This document shows positions 1 through 9,786 of a DNA stretch of 57,024 nucleotides, piece by piece. Position 1 is the first letter of the stretch; each line of letters opens with the position of its first letter. Both the position numbers and the translations under genes were made by a program. The notes below the pieces were generated by a model. That model was not told the DNA's origin and ran no database searches. It was given only the letters and a program-made list of their open reading frames with translations. This DNA comes from an uncultured Alphaproteobacteria bacterium. GTDB taxonomy: Bacteria; Pseudomonadota; Alphaproteobacteria; RF32; CAG-239. The stretch lies in the NCBI GenBank assembly GCA_944391345.1, contig CALXTE010000012.1:1-57024 (forward strand), written 5' to 3'.

Positions 1-112
1 TGCGATGCTTCACACCCTCTGTAAAAGTTGTATCTGCTTTTGCGCTCAGCGGCAGCATTCCGGCTGCTACGAGCATAACGGCTATTGCCGCCTCTGGTCG
101 CGTTTTCAACAT
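1..112 (-). CDS. N-terminus of a secreted protein (truncated by window edge)
   Basis: Reading the minus strand from 112 gives 37 codons open to the window edge. The first 26 residues form a clear Sec signal peptide: MLKTR, then a hydrophobic alanine/valine/leucine core, ending in LSAKA before DTTFTEG. A Shine-Dalgarno-like AAGGTGAT sits just upstream of the ATG. The mature protein would be periplasmic or exported. Too little is present to name a family. It is divergent from the trmFO operon and shares the 113-264 intergenic region. Confidence 0.6.
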   Translation of the reverse strand, partial: MLKTRPEAAIAVMLVAAGMLPLSAKADTTFTEGVKHR

Positions 113-208
113 AATATCACCTTTTCAACTTATCTCCACGACTCTAATATACCATAAATTTAAAATACTATCAATAGCTATTTTTATGGGGTGTAAGAAA
201 TTTGCCTA

Positions 209-236
209 TTGAATGATTTTTCTTTTGTTGTATAAT
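209..236 (+). promoter_or_regulatory. Sigma-70-type promoter for the trmFO-hpnCDE operon
   Basis: A TTGAAT -35 box (209-214) and a perfect TATAAT -10 box (231-236) are separated by 16 nt, about 28 nt upstream of the likely trmFO start. Because the -10 box overlaps an in-frame ATG at 235, that ATG cannot be the normal start. This helped select the ATG at 265. Confidence 0.6.
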
Positions 237-264
237 GCTCGCGGTTGTTTTTATGGAGAAAATT

Positions 265-1617
265 ATGACTTCTGAGACTTTACATATTATCGGCGGTGGG
301 CTGGCCGGTTGCGAAGCTGCATGGCAGGCGGCTCAACGCGGTGTGTCCGTTGTTATTCATGAAATGAAACCGCTCAAATTCTCCGATGCTCATAAAAATG
401 AAAATCTGGCCGAGCTCGTGTGCTCTAACTCTTTGCGCTCTGATGACTCTCTGCATAATGCCGTCGGGCTGTTGCACCAAGAGCTGCGTCTTGCAAACTC
501 GCTTATTCTCTCTTGCGCTGACGAAACAAAAGTTCCGGCCGGTGGGGCGCTTGCTGTTGACCGAAATGCTTTTGCTCAACTTGTAACTGACAAAATTAAA
601 TCTCATCCGCTGATTTCGGTTATATCCGAAGAAGTTACCGAACTGCCAAGCGCTGATTTCGGTTCGGTCATCATTGCTTCGGGGCCTCTTACCAGCAAGC
701 CGTTGGCTGAATCTATCCTTTCTCGCATTAACAACAACGCCTTATCTTTTTATGACGCCATCGCGCCCGTCGTTTTTAAAGAATCAATTAACTTTGATGT
801 GGCGTGGTTTCAATCTCGTTACGACAAAGGTGACAAGTTTGATTATATCAACTGCCCTCTTAGCAAAGAGCAATATTACGCCTTTGTTGATGCCTTGCTG
901 GCGGCCGAAAAAGTTGAATTTCACGACTGGGAAAAGCCTAATTATTTTGATGGCTGCCTTCCAATCGAAGTTATGGCCGAGCGCGGGCGCGATACCCTGC
1001 TCTATGGCCCAATGAAGCCGGTCGGCCTCACTAATCCTCATTCAACCGAAAAGCCTTTTGCCGTGGTTCAGCTTCGACAAGACAACAAAGAAGACACACT
1101 TCGCAATATTGTCGGTTTTCAAACCAAGCTCAAACACGGCGAACAAAAGCGAATTTTTCAGATGATTCCGGGGCTTGAAAATGCCGAATTTGCTCGGCTT
1201 GGCGGTATTCATAAAAATACCTTTATCAACAGCCCGTCTTTGCTTGATGACCACCTGCGCCTTAAATCACAGCCGAACTTGCGCTTTGCGGGGCAAATCA
1301 CCGGCTGCGAAGGCTATGTTGAAAGTACGGCTATCGGTTTTTTGGCCGGATATTTTGCCGCCGCGGAGCTCAAAGGACTTTCTCCCGCTTTGCCGCCGCG
1401 GACAACTGCTTTCGGCTCGATGCTGGCTCACCTTACCGAAACTTTGCCCGAGGACTATCAACCGATGAACATCAATTTTGGTCTTTTTCCGCCTATTGCC
1501 CCTGTTGTTACGCCCAATGGCAAGCTTCGTCATCTGAAAGGGACGGATAAAAAAGAAGCGCTTTGCCAGCGCGCTTTAACTGATGTTTCTTCTTGGATTA
1601 AGGATATAAGTCTTTGA
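265..1617 (+). CDS. trmFO: Methylenetetrahydrofolate--tRNA-(uracil-5-)-methyltransferase TrmFO
   Basis: TrmFO is the folate- and FAD-dependent enzyme that makes ribothymidine at U54 of the tRNA T-loop, using methylenetetrahydrofolate as carbon donor. The 450-residue protein has an N-terminal FAD-binding Rossmann motif (GGGLAGCEA near residues 10-18), the family signature [13 protein letters not shown] with the conserved cysteine, and a C-terminal [12 protein letters not shown] block. Length matches the family (about 435-470). I chose the ATG at 265 because GGAGAA lies 5-10 nt upstream; the longer ATG at 235 lies inside the promoter. It is the first gene of a tight operon and its stop overlaps the TTG start of hpnC. 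Confidence 0.95.
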   Translation: MTSETLHIIGGGLAGCEAAWQAAQRGVSVVIHEMKPLKFSDAHKNENLAELVCSNSLRSDDSLHNAVGLLHQELRLANSLILSCADETKVPAGGALAVDRNAFAQLVTDKIKSHPLISVISEEVTELPSADFGSVIIASGPLTSKPLAESILSRINNNALSFYDAIAPVVFKESINFDVAWFQSRYDKGDKFDYINCPLSKEQYYAFVDALLAAEKVEFHDWEKPNYFDGCLPIEVMAERGRDTLLYGPMKPVGLTNPHSTEKPFAVVQLRQDNKEDTLRNIVGFQTKLKHGEQKRIFQMIPGLENAEFARLGGIHKNTFINSPSLLDDHLRLKSQPNLRFAGQITGCEGYVESTAIGFLAGYFAAAELKGLSPALPPRTTAFGSMLAHLTETLPEDYQPMNINFGLFPPIAPVVTPNGKLRHLKGTDKKEALCQRALTDVSSWIKDISL

Positions 1618-2471
1618 AAATGCGACACAAGTCTCAAAAAGATGAAAATTTTCCGGTTGCGTTCTTTCTCTTTCCGAAAGAAAAGCGCGCCCTTATCAAC
1701 GCTTATTATCAATTTGCGCGGATGGCTGATGATGTTGCCGATAATCCCAGTCTTTCCTCCGAGCAAAAGCTTAATGACCTCAACAATCTTGAGGAAATTT
1801 TGCTCGGTAAAGATTGTTCCAACCCAAAATTTGCCGTGGCAAAAAAATTACGTGATGCCTTTTTAGAGCATAACCTGTCTTTTTCTTTGGCAACGGATTT
1901 GCTGATTGCCTTTCGTCAAGACGCGACGGGTTTTACCTATCAAACTTGGGGGCAGCTGTGCCAATACTGCACTTATTCTGCGGCACCGGTCGGGCGCTTT
2001 CTGTTAGCGCTTAATGATGAAAGCCCTTCAACCTATCTGCCGGCGGCATCTCTTTGTGCGGCGCTGCAAATCGTCAACCATTTGCAAGACATTAAATATG
2101 ACGCCACCGTGCTTAAGCGAATTTATCTGCCGCAAGATATTATGACGGAGTATGGTGTATCTCACGATATGCTCTCTTCGCCTTGGGTTTCTCCCGCGTT
2201 AAGGCGTTGTGTTGATGCGCTGATTGAAAAAACTTATGGACTACTCAAAGATTCTGAGATTTTGCCCTATATTGCAAAATCTCGCGCCTTAAAAATTGAG
2301 CTATTTGTTATCTTTTACTTAACTAAATCTATGTTATATAAATTAAAAAAGAAGGATTTTTTGGCAAACAGCCTTAAACTCTCTGTATCAGACCGCCTTT
2401 GGGCCGTTGTGAAAGGAGTTATCAGAGGCTTGTTTGCTCCAACAAAAACCCTTAATTCTAAAGGACTATAA
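1614..2471 (+). CDS. hpnC: Hydroxysqualene synthase HpnC (squalene/phytoene synthase family)
   Basis: HpnC converts presqualene diphosphate to hydroxysqualene, the second step of the three-enzyme bacterial squalene pathway. The 285-residue protein has the first aspartate-rich motif MADDVAD near residues 38-43 and a second, [12 protein letters not shown], around residues 152-163, both typical of trans-isoprenyl head-to-head synthases. The start is TTG at 1614, overlapping the trmFO stop codon, with AAGGAT about 8 nt upstream. An ATG two codons later is possible but worse spaced. Assignment to HpnC rather than HpnD rests on gene order and the less canonical motifs. The product feeds hopanoids or carotenoid-like lipids at the cytoplasmic membrane. 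Confidence 0.88.
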   Translation: MKMRHKSQKDENFPVAFFLFPKEKRALINAYYQFARMADDVADNPSLSSEQKLNDLNNLEEILLGKDCSNPKFAVAKKLRDAFLEHNLSFSLATDLLIAFRQDATGFTYQTWGQLCQYCTYSAAPVGRFLLALNDESPSTYLPAASLCAALQIVNHLQDIKYDATVLKRIYLPQDIMTEYGVSHDMLSSPWVSPALRRCVDALIEKTYGLLKDSEILPYIAKSRALKIELFVIFYLTKSMLYKLKKKDFLANSLKLSVSDRLWAVVKGVIRGLFAPTKTLNSKGL

Positions 2472-3311
2472 ATGAACGATATTAAAAGAATTGTTAAACG
2501 TTCCGGATCTTCATTCTTTTGGTGTATGCGATTTTTGCCGCTGGCCAAAAGAAATGCTATGTATACTATTTATGCTTTTTGTCGGCATATTGATGATGTG
2601 GTCGATGAAAATGATTTGTCTATGAGCGAAAAGCTTGACCTTATTCAGGCATGGCGTGTTGAACTCGACAATATTTATGACAAGAAAGTTCCGACAACTG
2701 ATATCGGACGCAAAATTTATAAAAACTGCATGCGCTTTAAGCTGCCTAAAGAAGAGCTCTTGCGCCTTGTTAACGGGGTGGCAATGGATATTCCTAATCC
2801 CATTCAAGCACCGTCAATGGAAGAGTTTTATGCTTATTGCCGCGGGGTGGCCGGTGCTCCCGGGGTGTTGACCTTGCGTATTCTGGGGTGCAGCGATGAA
2901 AAGTTGATAAATGATTTGGCGACCTCGCTCGGAAACGCATTGCAAATTACCAATATTTTGCGTGATCTGAAAGAAGACGCCGAGGCTAACCGCCTGTATA
3001 TTCCAAAAGAGATTTTGCACAAAGCACAGATTGACTCAACTTCTCCCGAGGAAGTTGTCACGCACAAAAACATTGCCATTGCGCGCGAGGCTTTGGCAAA
3101 AATTGCCGAAGATAATTATAAAAAAGCGCATGAGCTGATTCCGCTGTTGGACAAGAAAGCGGCTCGCCCCGTACGCGCTATGGAAGCTATTTATCTTCGC
3201 TATTTTACAATGATGAAAAACCGCGGGTGGGAAGTTATTTCGCCAAAGCCGCAGCTCTCAAAATGGAACAAACTCTCGATTGCAGTGAAGGCTTATTTTG
3301 CAGGAAAGTAA
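2472..3311 (+). CDS. hpnD: Presqualene diphosphate synthase HpnD
   Basis: HpnD condenses two farnesyl diphosphates into presqualene diphosphate. The 279-residue protein has CRHIDDVVDE (aspartates near residues 41-45) and LQITNILRDLKEDAEANRLY around residues 155-175, the two Mg2+-diphosphate-binding aspartate motifs of the squalene/phytoene synthase family. The RLYIPKE segment after the second motif is typical of HpnD. The ATG directly follows the hpnC stop codon, with AAGGA upstream, so translation is probably coupled. Together with the flanking genes it forms the HpnCDE route, an alternative to a single squalene synthase. Confidence 0.92.
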   Translation: MNDIKRIVKRSGSSFFWCMRFLPLAKRNAMYTIYAFCRHIDDVVDENDLSMSEKLDLIQAWRVELDNIYDKKVPTTDIGRKIYKNCMRFKLPKEELLRLVNGVAMDIPNPIQAPSMEEFYAYCRGVAGAPGVLTLRILGCSDEKLINDLATSLGNALQITNILRDLKEDAEANRLYIPKEILHKAQIDSTSPEEVVTHKNIAIAREALAKIAEDNYKKAHELIPLLDKKAARPVRAMEAIYLRYFTMMKNRGWEVISPKPQLSKWNKLSIAVKAYFAGK

Positions 3312-4374
3312 ACGCTACATCATTATCGGCGGCGGAATTTCCGGATTAGCGGCCGCAAAGTTTATTCGTAAGGCAGAGCCTAAGGCTAAAATCTGTCTTT
3401 ATGAATCTTCCAATCGGCTCGGCGGGCGTTGCGGTTCTTATTATGATAAACAGCTGGACTGCAAGCTTGATTATGCTACTCATGCCGTTTTGAAAGCCAA
3501 TAAAAATGCGGTGCAGATGTGGGGGATTGAAAAGTTTTTTCCGGCTTGTGCGTTTTATCATCTTGATTGCAAACGGCTTTCGGCTAACCCTTTTTCTCAT
3601 CTTAATGAAATAGCTCTTGCGTTGTTTAATCTGCCGCTCAAACAAACCGCGCCGAAGCTTATTTATCAAACTGTGGCCCTTTTGTTTCCGTTTCTTTCCG
3701 CGCGGAAAGTGCATTTTTCAGGAAACGATACTCAAGAAACGCTTATCAGTCCGCAGGTGCAATATTTTAATGAAATTCACTATAATCACACTTTGCGTGA
3801 AATTGAGGCAACTAACGGGGCTGTAAAAAAACTGGTTTTTCAAAACTCGGCCTTAAAAATTTCTGCTCAAGACCGCATTATCTTGGCGGTTTCGCCAACT
3901 TCGGCCTGTCGTTTGCTTGGCTTGGAGAGTTTTGAATTTAACCCGATTATCAACCTTCATTATCGGACAAGTGTGGCGCTTACGCTGCCGAAGGAACGGC
4001 CCTTTCTTTCTGTTTGCGGTGGAATCGCGCAATGGGCCAGTGTCAAAGAAAATGTGTTATCCATCACCATCAGCAATGCCGCGGCTCTGCTTAAAGAAAA
4101 AGAGCTGCCGCGCCTTGTGTGGAAAGAAATTTGCACACTTCGCGGGGTAAAATCGGCCTTTGTTCCGCCTTGCCGCGTGGTAAAATATCCGCGTGCTACC
4201 CTTTTGCATACAGCCGAAAATGATAATCGGCGTCCGTCATCTTGCCTGACACAATATTCTAATCTTTTTCTGGCCGGAGACTGGACGATGAAACACCTGC
4301 CCTGCTCGATTGAAACCGCCATTCTGTCCGCCAAGCGTGCCGCCCGCGCCGCGCGAAAGTATAAGAAGAGATAA
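3298..4374 (+). CDS. hpnE: Hydroxysqualene dehydroxylase HpnE (FAD-dependent)
   Basis: HpnE reduces hydroxysqualene to squalene and belongs to the flavin amine oxidase/phytoene desaturase-like family. The 358-residue protein has the FAD dinucleotide motif IIIGGGISGLAAAK at residues 8-21 followed by ESSNRLGGRCGS, and a C-terminal LFLAGDWTMKHLPCSIETA segment that contacts FAD. It is somewhat shorter than many HpnE proteins (about 410-450). It starts with TTG at 3298, inside the end of hpnD (14-nt overlap), preceded by GTGAAGG. No squalene-hopene cyclase lies in this window, so the final lipid is not defined here. Confidence 0.9.
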   Translation: MQESKRYIIIGGGISGLAAAKFIRKAEPKAKICLYESSNRLGGRCGSYYDKQLDCKLDYATHAVLKANKNAVQMWGIEKFFPACAFYHLDCKRLSANPFSHLNEIALALFNLPLKQTAPKLIYQTVALLFPFLSARKVHFSGNDTQETLISPQVQYFNEIHYNHTLREIEATNGAVKKLVFQNSALKISAQDRIILAVSPTSACRLLGLESFEFNPIINLHYRTSVALTLPKERPFLSVCGGIAQWASVKENVLSITISNAAALLKEKELPRLVWKEICTLRGVKSAFVPPCRVVKYPRATLLHTAENDNRRPSSCLTQYSNLFLAGDWTMKHLPCSIETAILSAKRAARAARKYKKR

Positions 4375-4453
4375 ATTTTTATTCTTCCCTCTTGAAAAGT
4401 TTTTTATTTCTTCCCATAATAGTATTGTTACTAATACAATTATTTTTACTCTT

Positions 4454-4555
4454 ATGGATACAATTTTTGCTATTTTTTTGCTGGTTCCGATTATTTTTAT
4501 CGGTGGTGCAAATTTGTTTTCCTCATCTCATGATGTGAAAAACGAAGTTTTGTAA
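4454..4555 (+). CDS. Possible 33-residue membrane peptide (weak)
   Basis: A short open frame begins MDTIFAIFLLVPIIFIGGA and would form a single membrane-spanning helix. There is no convincing ribosome binding site and it sits in the AT-rich gap between hpnE and the convergent terminator. I list it only as a possibility; it may be random. Confidence 0.15.
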   Translation: MDTIFAIFLLVPIIFIGGANLFSSSHDVKNEVL

Positions 4556-4592
4556 GTTAGTTAGCTGCTTGAAATTTTTCGGCTTCTTACAC

Positions 4593-4652
4593 AAAAAAAG
4601 ACCTTCGGCGTTTTTATTCTTTTGAATAATTCCCTGCCAAAGGTCTTTTTTT
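4593..4652. terminator. Bidirectional terminator between hpnE and glyRS
   Basis: A long stem pairs AAAAAAAGACCTT (4593-4605) with AAGGTCTTTTTTT across a loop of about 30 nt. The A-tract on one side and the T-tract on the other let it work in both directions for the convergent hpnE and glycyl-tRNA synthetase genes. Confidence 0.75.
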
Positions 4653-4667
4653 ATTTATCGTGCTTTT

Positions 4668-6038
4668 TTATTTTTGCAAGAAATACTCTCGCAAATAATT
4701 CGGCAAATCCGCAATTTTAACGCGTTTTTGCGCCATGGTATCACGGTCGCGAATCGTTACGGTTTCCGGCTGCTGCTCTATGGTTTCAAAGTCAACCGTA
4801 ATGCAGAGCGGCGTGCCGACCTCGTCATGACGGCGATAAGCCTTACCGATGTTTCCGGTGTTTTCCAAAGCAACGCGGCCAATGCCCAATTTCAACAGGT
4901 TTTGCTTAATCTCGTGGCATTTGTTCATAATCTGCTCGTTGTTCTTTTTCAACGGGATAACGGCAACCTTAATCGGCGCCAAATGCTTTTTCAACTTCAA
5001 GACAATACGGCTGTTGCCCCCGCCCAAGTCTTCTTCGGTATAGGCCTCGGTCAACAGAGCCAAAACCGCGCGGTCAATACCCATGGAGGGTTCAATCACA
5101 AAAGGTACTTCCCACTTCTTTTTCTCGTCGTTTAAAATCGCGAGCTTTTGAGTTGATTCCGGATTGGCATGAACTTTGGCGCTCAAGCCGAATTCTTCCT
5201 GCGCTTTGGTATGATTTCCCAAGTCATAATCCGTGCGGTTGGCGATGCCTTCCAGCTCTTCCATACCATGAGGAAACTGATATTCAATATCATAGCAAGC
5301 CTTGGCATAATGCGCCAAATCGTCCTTCGGTGTGGTGTAAATATTCATATGCTCTCTGGGCAAGCCCTGTTCTTCCCACCAACGAATGCGCTCTTCTTTC
5401 CAGTATTCATGCCATTTTTCATCATCTCCGGGCTCAACAAAATATTCCAGCTCGGCTTGTTCAAACTCTCTTACTCTGAAAATAAAGTTGCGCGGCGTAA
5501 TCTCGTTGCGGAAAGACTTTCCGATTTGGGCAATACCGAACGGTAATTTTCTGGAGGTCGAATCGACAACATTCTTAAACTGGGTAAATATCGCCTGTGC
5601 CGTTTCGGGACGCAAATAAGTAATGTTCTCAGCATTATCAACCGGTCCGACGGTGGTCTTAAACATCAGGTTAAACGGTCTTGGCTCAGTCAAATCCGTT
5701 GAACCACAGTTTGGGCATTTGCCGTCTTTGATATGGTCGGCTCTGAATCTGCCCTTGCATTTGCGGCAATCCGTCATCGGGTCAGAAAACGTGTCTTCAT
5801 GCCCTGAATAGTGCAGAACTTTGCGATTAGTCAATATTGCAGCGTCCAAGCCCTCAATATCATCTCTTTCATAAACCATAGCGCGCCACCAAGCGGCTTT
5901 GACATTATTTTTTAACTCAACCCCTAAAGGACCGTAGTCATACACGCCCTGCATTCCGCCATAAATATCCGCATTTTGAAAGATAAAGCCACGGCGCTTG
6001 CACAAAGCTACCAGCTGATCCATTGTCGTTGCCGGCAT
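4668..6038 (-). CDS. glyQS: Glycyl-tRNA synthetase, single-chain (alpha2) type
   Basis: Class II aminoacyl-tRNA synthetase that charges tRNA-Gly. It is the single-polypeptide archaeal/eukaryotic-type enzyme, not the alpha2-beta2 GlyQ/GlyS pair. The 456-residue protein shows [13 protein letters not shown] near the N-terminus, a zinc-ribbon-like CRKC...CPNC insert, RPFNLMFKT, motif 2 RPETAQAIF and RNEITPRN, motif 3 [10 protein letters not shown], and a C-terminal anticodon-binding domain ([12 protein letters not shown] onward). The start is ATG at 6038, nine codons inside the longest frame, because GAGGGAGAAATAAAA precedes it. It is convergent with hpnE and divergent from the HAD gene. Most alphaproteobacteria use the GlyQ/GlyS pair, so this form is notable. 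Confidence 0.93.
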   Translation of the reverse strand: MPATTMDQLVALCKRRGFIFQNADIYGGMQGVYDYGPLGVELKNNVKAAWWRAMVYERDDIEGLDAAILTNRKVLHYSGHEDTFSDPMTDCRKCKGRFRADHIKDGKCPNCGSTDLTEPRPFNLMFKTTVGPVDNAENITYLRPETAQAIFTQFKNVVDSTSRKLPFGIAQIGKSFRNEITPRNFIFRVREFEQAELEYFVEPGDDEKWHEYWKEERIRWWEEQGLPREHMNIYTTPKDDLAHYAKACYDIEYQFPHGMEELEGIANRTDYDLGNHTKAQEEFGLSAKVHANPESTQKLAILNDEKKKWEVPFVIEPSMGIDRAVLALLTEAYTEEDLGGGNSRIVLKLKKHLAPIKVAVIPLKKNNEQIMNKCHEIKQNLLKLGIGRVALENTGNIGKAYRRHDEVGTPLCITVDFETIEQQPETVTIRDRDTMAQKRVKIADLPNYLREYFLQK

Positions 6039-6125
6039 TTTTATTTCTCCCTCTTTTATAATCAAATTTTAACTTATTTCTTTTATAATGTTTTTTGTTA
6101 AATTGCAAGGGGAGATACATCTAAA

Positions 6126-7016
6126 ATGGCGAAAAAAGTTACGAAAGTCGCACTTATCTATGACTTTGACGGCACGCTCAGCACAACCGATATGCAGGAT
6201 TATGCCCTTATTCCCGAGCTCGGGATGAAGCCGAAAGACTTTTGGCCGGTGGCGAATCAGTGGTCTGTTGACAATGAAGCCGATCAGGTAACCGGCTCAA
6301 TGTATTACTTTGTGAAAACCGCCAAAGAAAAAGGGATTAAGCTCACAGTCAAAAATTTTCGCAATGCCGGAAAGAACATTGTTTATTTTGAAGGTGTTGA
6401 AGAGTGGTTTGACCGCATCAGCGCTTATGGCCGCGCTCTTGACCTTGAGATCGAACATTATATCATCTCCGCCGGATATGAAGAAATTTTGGAAGGCTCC
6501 AAAATCTACAAATATTTTAAAAATGTTTTTGGCTGTCGTTATGCTTATGGCGAAGACGGTACACCGGTTTGGCCGGCGCGCGTGGTTAATTATTCCACCA
6601 AAACTCAATATCTTTCTAAAATTAACAAAGGTCTCGGCAAGCTTGAAGACCGTCTTGTTAATGAATTTATGCCCGATGAAGAACGCCCCATTCCGTTCCG
6701 CCGAATGATTTATTTCGGTGACGGAAGCACCGACATCCCTTCTATGAAGCTCACCAAAGAGCGCAACGGAAACGCCATCGCCGTCTATAATCCCAAAGGG
6801 CAAAAGCACAAATCTACCGCCCTCAAGCTCTTGCGCGACGGACGTGTCAACTTCGCCCTGCCCGCCGATTATCGCGAAGGCAAGCAAATCGACAAGGTGG
6901 TAAAAACCATTCTTGATAAAATCGCAAAAGAACGTGACCTTGAGGTTCTGAAAGCCAAAGAGGAAAAGAAAAAGCTCCTTGCAAAAAAAATTTTTTCCAT
7001 AAAAAAACAGTCTTGA
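6126..7016 (+). CDS. HAD-superfamily phosphatase-like protein
   Basis: A 296-residue haloacid dehalogenase-type phosphohydrolase. Motif I is DFDGTLS at residues 13-19 with the nucleophilic and acid/base aspartates. Motif II probably lies at ISAGYEEILEG near residue 117. Motif IV is FGDGSTDIPSMK near residue 200, binding Mg2+. The fold resembles phosphoserine-phosphatase-like members, but the substrate cannot be told. The C-terminus is lysine-rich (LKAKEEKKKLLAKK). GGGGAGA lies about 10 nt upstream of the ATG. It is divergent from glyRS and followed immediately by a strong terminator, so it is probably monocistronic. Confidence 0.8.
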   Translation: MAKKVTKVALIYDFDGTLSTTDMQDYALIPELGMKPKDFWPVANQWSVDNEADQVTGSMYYFVKTAKEKGIKLTVKNFRNAGKNIVYFEGVEEWFDRISAYGRALDLEIEHYIISAGYEEILEGSKIYKYFKNVFGCRYAYGEDGTPVWPARVVNYSTKTQYLSKINKGLGKLEDRLVNEFMPDEERPIPFRRMIYFGDGSTDIPSMKLTKERNGNAIAVYNPKGQKHKSTALKLLRDGRVNFALPADYREGKQIDKVVKTILDKIAKERDLEVLKAKEEKKKLLAKKIFSIKKQS

Positions 7017-7035
7017 TTTTTATCAAGACTGTTTT
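7004..7035 (+). terminator. Intrinsic terminator after the HAD gene
   Basis: AAAACAGTCTTGA (7004-7016) pairs with TCAAGACTGTTTT (7023-7035) around a 6-nt loop, then CTTTT. The left arm includes the stop codon of the HAD gene. It can also serve the convergent gene at 7044-8405. Confidence 0.85.
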
Positions 7036-7043
7036 CTTTTAAG

Positions 7044-8405
7044 TTAACCAGCTCCAAGGAGGTAATTACGCCGCGCGATGTTGCGTAGTAAGGATGTTAC
7101 TTCTGGTAACCTGTAGGCGATGTTATAAACATCGTCGCAAGACCTCCCCCCACAGCCACGCACTCCTGACATTTCTCGACAAACGGTGCAACGCCTATAC
7201 TCTAATGCCCCTGTTTGATAACCGTTCCATTTCTTTAACATGGGAAAATCTTTAGAGAGCTCTTTAAACTTTGCATTATTAAGTACATCTTGCTCTGTTT
7301 GGGTCGCCCCATAATCTGAAGCATGCTGAATTAAGTTTACCAAATCAATGCCATGTTGAGAGATGTATTTTTCTCGGCAATTTTCTTCTGTCTTAAAAAA
7401 TAACTCGGCTTCATTCTCCGGAGAAAATCTTCCGTGATAATCAATAAACTCTTCAAGCAATAACGGATTATCATACGAGAGGCGAATAAGCATCGGAATG
7501 TCTTCTTCCGAAAACGGTATGCGTTTTTGTCTCATCTCCGGCATAACATAATCCAAATACACATCCTGATTTTTTACCTTAAGATACATCAAAGCATTTC
7601 TATTGCTTCCAAACACCTTAACTTCTTCCTCATGCGTGAGAGTGATGTATTTTCCATATTTGGAAAGATATTTTTCAACTTCGGTTGGATATCTTTTGCC
7701 AAACAACAGAAACTTTATCTCATTGTCATGAGATACAAAGCTTTTTTGTGCCGCATAGTCAAGCATAGCTTCTTTGTTTTCCGGTTCAAAAAGCAAGCCC
7801 TCAGTCTTAGGAAAAATATTCTTCAACACAAAGATTAAACGAATATTTTCTTTTACAACCTCAAACTGTTCGTCTTCTGTCAAAGAAATATCATTGCCGC
7901 ATTGCAAAAAATATTTTTCGACTTCGGCAGGATAGCGGTCGTAAAGCTTTATAAACCGAATTTTGTTCTTACGAATAAAAATCCGATTTTCCGCAGCCAT
8001 TTTTAACAGCAACTTTTCGTTTCCGCTTTCAAACAGACCGCTCTCAGCTTTTTCTGTTACTTTGTAGGCCTTTGTTTGGATACCATAATCCGTCAGAAAA
8101 GAGCAATATGCACTTGGCTCCGAAAAACAAAAATCCTTATGCTTATTGCAGTAGGACTTTATCTGAGGTAAAAGCATTTTCTGTTGCAATTTCTGCTGAA
8201 GCTCTTCTCTAATCTCATAACGCTGCACATAATCCGCTAAAAAGCTTTCCAGTCCTTCAGGATTGTCAAACAGCTCATCTTCTGCCGGTATAGCCAGTCT
8301 ATTCCACTTACAAAAAATTTGAAGTTTCTTCAAAATTTTGGCTTGAACCAGCTCAATTTGTTGGGCAGGTTTCAAGCTTCCGATTAAAAAATTTCCGATA
8401 AACAT
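7044..8405 (-). CDS. Unrecognised helical protein with internal repeats
   Basis: A 453-residue cytoplasmic protein with no signal peptide or membrane segment. I do not recognise a family. It contains at least two related blocks of about 80 residues, visible as RYPAEVEKYFLQCGNDISLT (near residue 158) and RYPTEVEKYLSKYGKYITLT (near residue 245), each followed by an acidic stretch. The sequence looks mostly alpha-helical. The C-terminus is cysteine-rich (CTVCREMSGVRGCGGRSC), possibly a metal site. No clear ribosome binding site precedes the ATG. It lies 11 nt downstream of the 8417-9682 gene on the same strand and is probably co-transcribed. Confidence 0.6.
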   Translation of the reverse strand: MFIGNFLIGSLKPAQQIELVQAKILKKLQIFCKWNRLAIPAEDELFDNPEGLESFLADYVQRYEIREELQQKLQQKMLLPQIKSYCNKHKDFCFSEPSAYCSFLTDYGIQTKAYKVTEKAESGLFESGNEKLLLKMAAENRIFIRKNKIRFIKLYDRYPAEVEKYFLQCGNDISLTEDEQFEVVKENIRLIFVLKNIFPKTEGLLFEPENKEAMLDYAAQKSFVSHDNEIKFLLFGKRYPTEVEKYLSKYGKYITLTHEEEVKVFGSNRNALMYLKVKNQDVYLDYVMPEMRQKRIPFSEEDIPMLIRLSYDNPLLLEEFIDYHGRFSPENEAELFFKTEENCREKYISQHGIDLVNLIQHASDYGATQTEQDVLNNAKFKELSKDFPMLKKWNGYQTGALEYRRCTVCREMSGVRGCGGRSCDDVYNIAYRLPEVTSLLRNIARRNYLLGAG

Positions 8406-8416
8406 AGGCGATAAAT

Positions 8417-9682
8417 TTAATCATAATATCCGGTATAAAGTGAACTTCTTGAAGGACCTGAACTGTCTCTCGCAGAAAAATATCTGCTTTCAAGCTGTTG
8501 TTTTTCTTGTTCAAGCTCATCAAGCTGTTTATTAATTACTTCTCGCAAAGGTTCTACCTCTATAATTTTTTCTGTCGTTTCAGCCTTGGCAAAAATGTTA
8601 ATTTCTCGTCGGCTAAAACGAAGGCGGTTGATTTTGTTGAAGTAATCATTTTCAGCTTGCGAGTCAAACTCAAAAGTACGACCACGGTTGATTATCTCAA
8701 GTTCGGACGGGGTAAACTCCCGTCCCCAGCTTTGATAAACCGATGGCGGAACACAGATTCTAAGGTCTTTTCCATCTTTAGCTAAACAGTTAAAATCCTC
8801 ATCGTCGATAATAAAACTTCCGTCAATCAAAACAGAAAAGTCTTTACCGTTAATTCCTTTTTTAACATAGTTTTGCTTCAGTTGAAGATAGAACGCTTCT
8901 GAAACCAGATTTGTTGCTAAGTCATACGGATATTGTCCGCCACTCATGAAACAAATCTTGCTCTTCAGATAATCCAGCGCATGCAGGCTTTCGGGCCGGC
9001 AAAATGAACGCCCGTTCCCTTGCTCAATTTCTTGGGCAATATACTTAAACGTCGGTTGCAAGTTGCCAAGATAAAAGCCGATGTTCTTGATGTTTGTATC
9101 AACAGCTCGGAAACTGAAACCTATCTCCCCATTCTCCTGATTGGCAATACGAAGTTTGTCAATCTCAGGAGAACACAAAAATTTGGTTTCTTTCGGCAAC
9201 TTATCAAAAACTTGACTATACTGCGGAAATAAGTTTTTTGCCTGTTTGATATTAATCAAAGACCAGCAAGCAAACTTGGCATCCGTATTGTAAACCGAGA
9301 CATTTTGCGGAATCACTTTGCGACTGCCATCCAAAAGATATTGGACTTTCGCCGGAGAGTAAATCTCACACATATCATCTGTCCGCGCCACAGCCAAGAC
9401 ATCTGAAAACGAGGCGTTTTTAACATCAATGAACTGCATCACGCCATAGCGCACGCCCCAAAGGCATTCCTCAATCACCGGAACATTCTTTTTAGGCGGC
9501 ATATCCCAATCCGAAAAGTTGATGTTCAACTTGTTTTGCGACTCTTGCATCGGCAGCGTTTTAGGCTGGTTCGCAAGTTCACCAAGATGTTTCATACGCA
9601 TTCTCTCAAACCACACTTGAAGCATGAGAGCCGGAAGAACTAAATAGTTCTGCTCCTGATTTTGCTTTGTTAACTTATTCAT
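8417..9682 (-). CDS. Unrecognised 421-residue protein
   Basis: A soluble protein with no motif I can assign. The N-terminal part is rich in Gln/Asn/Lys, the middle has scattered cysteines, and the C-terminal 60 residues form a likely coiled coil (INKQLDELEQEKQQLESRYF). It is the upstream partner of the repeat protein at 7044-8405, separated by 11 nt, which suggests a two-gene unit. No good Shine-Dalgarno precedes the ATG; a downstream methionine near residue 21 cannot be excluded as the start. Confidence 0.55.
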   Translation of the reverse strand: MNKLTKQNQEQNYLVLPALMLQVWFERMRMKHLGELANQPKTLPMQESQNKLNINFSDWDMPPKKNVPVIEECLWGVRYGVMQFIDVKNASFSDVLAVARTDDMCEIYSPAKVQYLLDGSRKVIPQNVSVYNTDAKFACWSLINIKQAKNLFPQYSQVFDKLPKETKFLCSPEIDKLRIANQENGEIGFSFRAVDTNIKNIGFYLGNLQPTFKYIAQEIEQGNGRSFCRPESLHALDYLKSKICFMSGGQYPYDLATNLVSEAFYLQLKQNYVKKGINGKDFSVLIDGSFIIDDEDFNCLAKDGKDLRICVPPSVYQSWGREFTPSELEIINRGRTFEFDSQAENDYFNKINRLRFSRREINIFAKAETTEKIIEVEPLREVINKQLDELEQEKQQLESRYFSARDSSGPSRSSLYTGYYD

Positions 9683-9786
9683 AATAAAAAAAATTAATTG
9701 TGAGACATAATTATTGATTTTGAGCTTTTATATAAACACTGTTTTTGTTTTTTTGTCAATGTTTTTGTTGAAAAACTTATATCTTT

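Noticed and set aside
235-264. ATG at 235 as the start of trmFO
   Set aside because: It lies within the TATAAT -10 box of a good promoter; the ATG at 265 has a proper Shine-Dalgarno and gives the family's usual N-terminus.
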